From positions 372,001 through 436,000 of the forward strand of contig CAWUFC020000001.1 in assembly GCA_963921335.3 (NCBI GenBank): a DNA stretch of 64,000 nt, given 5' to 3'. Within the stretch, counting starts at the first letter, position 1, and each line of letters opens with the position of its first letter. Both the position numbers and the translations under genes were made by a program. This DNA comes from CAWUFC02 sp963921335. Lineage in GTDB: Bacteria > Pseudomonadota > Gammaproteobacteria > Pseudomonadales > Halieaceae. The notes beneath the pieces are model-generated. The model worked only from the letters and a program-made list of their open reading frames with translations, had not been told where the DNA came from and made no database searches. Positions 62,584 to 64,000 of this stretch are shown here, in pieces.

Positions 62584-63564
62584 TTACAGGATATAAACAA
62601 ACAGGAACAGCATCACCCAAACCACGTCAACGAAGTGCCAGTACCAACTGGAAGCTTCGAAGCCGAAGTGGTCATCGGCAGTGAAGTGATTACCGCGGAT
62701 ACTGCGCAGCCACTGCACCAGCAACATGGTCATACCCATGGCCACGTGGAAACCGTGGAAGCCCGTCAGCATAAAGAAAGTCGAGCCATAGATCCCTGAA
62801 TCAAGCGTCAGGCCGAAGTGCTCGTAGGCTTCATAATATTCGTAGTACTGCAGGTACAGGAACACGCAGGCGAGTGCTACGGTAATACCGAGCCATACGT
62901 TGAACTTCTTGCGATCACCCGCCAGCAGGCCAAGGTGGGCGATGTGAACCGTCACGGATGATGAAATCAGGATAATAGTGTTCCACAGCGGCAGCCATTT
63001 GTACCAGGCACCGGCATCCGATACGGCCATGCTGGTGTGAGGGCTGGTAAAGGTCCCGTTGTTGGCAATCGCCTGCGCGCCCGCGCCACCCACTGCTTCC
63101 TGCGGTGTAGTCATCATCGGCCAGCTGTATTCAAAACCTTCCCACAGGCCTATCGCGGCAATGCCGGCACCGCCGTCACCCTCACCGGCCAACCAGGGAC
63201 CGACCAGCACACGCACATAAAACAGTGCGCCGAAAAAGGCGAAGAAGAACATAACCTCAGAGAAGATGAACCAGAACATCCCCAGCACGTAGGACTTCTT
63301 GAGCTGAGCGCTATTCATGCCCGCGATGTTCTCTTTGATGGTGGCGCGGAACCACATGAACAGGGTGGCCACAAACCAGAAAAGACCGACGATAAAAATC
63401 GTCCAGGAATTGGTCTCTGCACCCGGCTCACCGAAAGTCATATCGTTGAGGATGCTGGCGGCACCGAAAATACTCAGCACCAGGCCGATGGTGGCGCTGA
63501 TCGCCATGCCACTGGACTCTGGTACGTAATACTCTTCGTGTTCGGCTGGACTTTGAGTCGCCAT
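62584..63564 (-). CDS. coxC: Cytochrome c oxidase subunit III
   Basis: A 326-residue seven-helix subunit. Diagnostic segments are FWFIFSEVMFFFAFFGALFY, LPLWNTIILISSSVTVHIAH, YGSTFFMLTGFHGFHV and the terminal SSWYWHFVDVVWVMLFLFVYIL. It is somewhat longer than the common 260-295 residues, owing to an inserted periplasmic loop (about 135-180). It is part of an aa3-type oxidase. It follows cox11 after 12 bases. Confidence 0.96.
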   Translation of the reverse strand: MATQSPAEHEEYYVPESSGMAISATIGLVLSIFGAASILNDMTFGEPGAETNSWTIFIVGLFWFVATLFMWFRATIKENIAGMNSAQLKKSYVLGMFWFIFSEVMFFFAFFGALFYVRVLVGPWLAGEGDGGAGIAAIGLWEGFEYSWPMMTTPQEAVGGAGAQAIANNGTFTSPHTSMAVSDAGAWYKWLPLWNTIILISSSVTVHIAHLGLLAGDRKKFNVWLGITVALACVFLYLQYYEYYEAYEHFGLTLDSGIYGSTFFMLTGFHGFHVAMGMTMLLVQWLRSIRGNHFTADDHFGFEASSWYWHFVDVVWVMLFLFVYIL

Positions 63565-63576
63565 TTTATTTCTCCG

Positions 63577-64000
63577 TTAGCGGGACGCTACTGCGTCCTT
63601 CTTGAGCATGTCAGTCACATCGAAAATCGTATAGGACAAGGTAATGGTGCCGATGTCTTTCGGCAGGTCCTGATCAACGATGAACTGTAACGGCATCTCT
63701 GCCGTTTTACCCCCGTCGAGTGGCTGCTGCTCAAAGCAGAAACACTCGGTTTTGTGAAAATACTCAGCAGCCCGCGAAGGCGAAACGCTGGGAATCGCTT
63801 GTGCAATCATAGAATCAGTCATGGGATTACGAGCCAGGAATACGGTGCTGTTGACCGCGCCAGGATGCACTTCCATGGATACGACACTGGGACCAAATTC
63901 CCAGGGCATATCGTCATTGTTAGATGCAATGAACTGAATCTTGATCTTGCGTGATTCGTCAACGGCTATCGTAGCAGCTTCGTAGCGACCGCCGGTTTTA
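63577..64000 (-). CDS. ctaG: Cytochrome c oxidase assembly protein CtaG/Cox11, partial (5' end outside window)
   Basis: The last 140 residues of a copper chaperone that feeds the CuB site. The copper motif FHKTECFCFEQQPL contains the Cys-x-Cys pair. PWEFGPSVVSMEVHPGAVN and the ending DLPKDIGTITLSYTIFDV are typical. The frame is open through the window edge at 64000, so the gene begins further right. Confidence 0.95.
   Translation of the reverse strand, partial: KTGGRYEAATIAVDESRKIKIQFIASNNDDMPWEFGPSVVSMEVHPGAVNSTVFLARNPMTDSMIAQAIPSVSPSRAAEYFHKTECFCFEQQPLDGGKTAEMPLQFIVDQDLPKDIGTITLSYTIFDVTDMLKKDAVASR

Noticed and set aside
1..64000. CRISPR arrays, tRNA/rRNA genes, insertion sequences, attachment sites
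   Set aside because: I looked for regularly spaced repeats, cloverleaf-like segments in the gaps and transposase motifs and saw none. All gaps between genes are under about 270 bases.

Overview
The window is about 64 kb of a moderately GC-rich gammaproteobacterial chromosome. Three gene orders point to the Pseudomonas/Cellvibrio side of the Gammaproteobacteria, most likely a marine heterotroph of the Halieaceae type. They are tolC | DUF1249-cpdA-parE; engB | cytochrome c5 - cytochrome c4 - dsbA next to polA; and a cytochrome-oxidase cluster of cox11, coxC, DUF2909, SURF1, ctaA, cyoE and SCO. The taxonomic call is inference from gene order and protein style. I see no tRNA, rRNA, CRISPR array, insertion sequence or prophage.

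Layout. (1) 1-6274, minus: the first 2091 codons of a giant repeat-built surface or secreted protein (LEPR-type N-terminus, DUF4347, choice-of-anchor-L, LamG-like and VCBS/Ig-like modules), cut by the window edge. (2) 6527-10093, plus: a TauD-type dioxygenase behind a perfect CRP-type palindrome, then a membrane SpoIIE phosphatase fused to an anti-sigma-type kinase, then its probable STAS substrate. (3) 10090-13247, minus: a glutamine amidotransferase-like protein, a peroxiredoxin, a cytochrome P450 broken by one base, and a TetR regulator. (4) 13467-21666, plus: an SRPBCC protein, an RND efflux pair, a sulfotransferase and an eight-heme cytochrome with TPRs. (5) 21671-24917, minus: parE, cpdA and DUF1249, with tolC divergent. 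(6) 26600-35456: a surface-carbohydrate region. It holds an uncharacterised GT4 / methyltransferase / alpha-alpha-barrel set, the four dTDP-rhamnose genes arranged as convergent pairs, and an unknown polytopic membrane protein. (7) 35453-43680: an orphan GspE/PilB-type ATPase with an amber codon near its natural N-terminus, a phosphate transporter, an APC permease, argA and ilvD. (8) 43694-53185: a DUF6279 lipoprotein, a diguanylate cyclase, a MAPEG protein, a serine/threonine dehydratase, an MFS transporter, an HDAC-family hydrolase, an Lrp regulator, an SDR, a Bcr/CflA transporter and a cysteine synthase. (9) 53215-64000: dsbA, cytochromes c4 and c5, engB, polA and the cytochrome oxidase maturation cluster, running off the right edge inside cox11.

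The housekeeping parts are conventional. The best candidates for something undescribed are the GT4 / methyltransferase / six-hairpin cassette at 27197-30310, the one-protein partner switch (phosphatase plus kinase) with its STAS partner, and the modular adhesin. Two genes look damaged by single-base events (the P450 and the GspE-like ATPase). Several intergenic stem-loops lack a T-tract yet sit directly on translation start regions.
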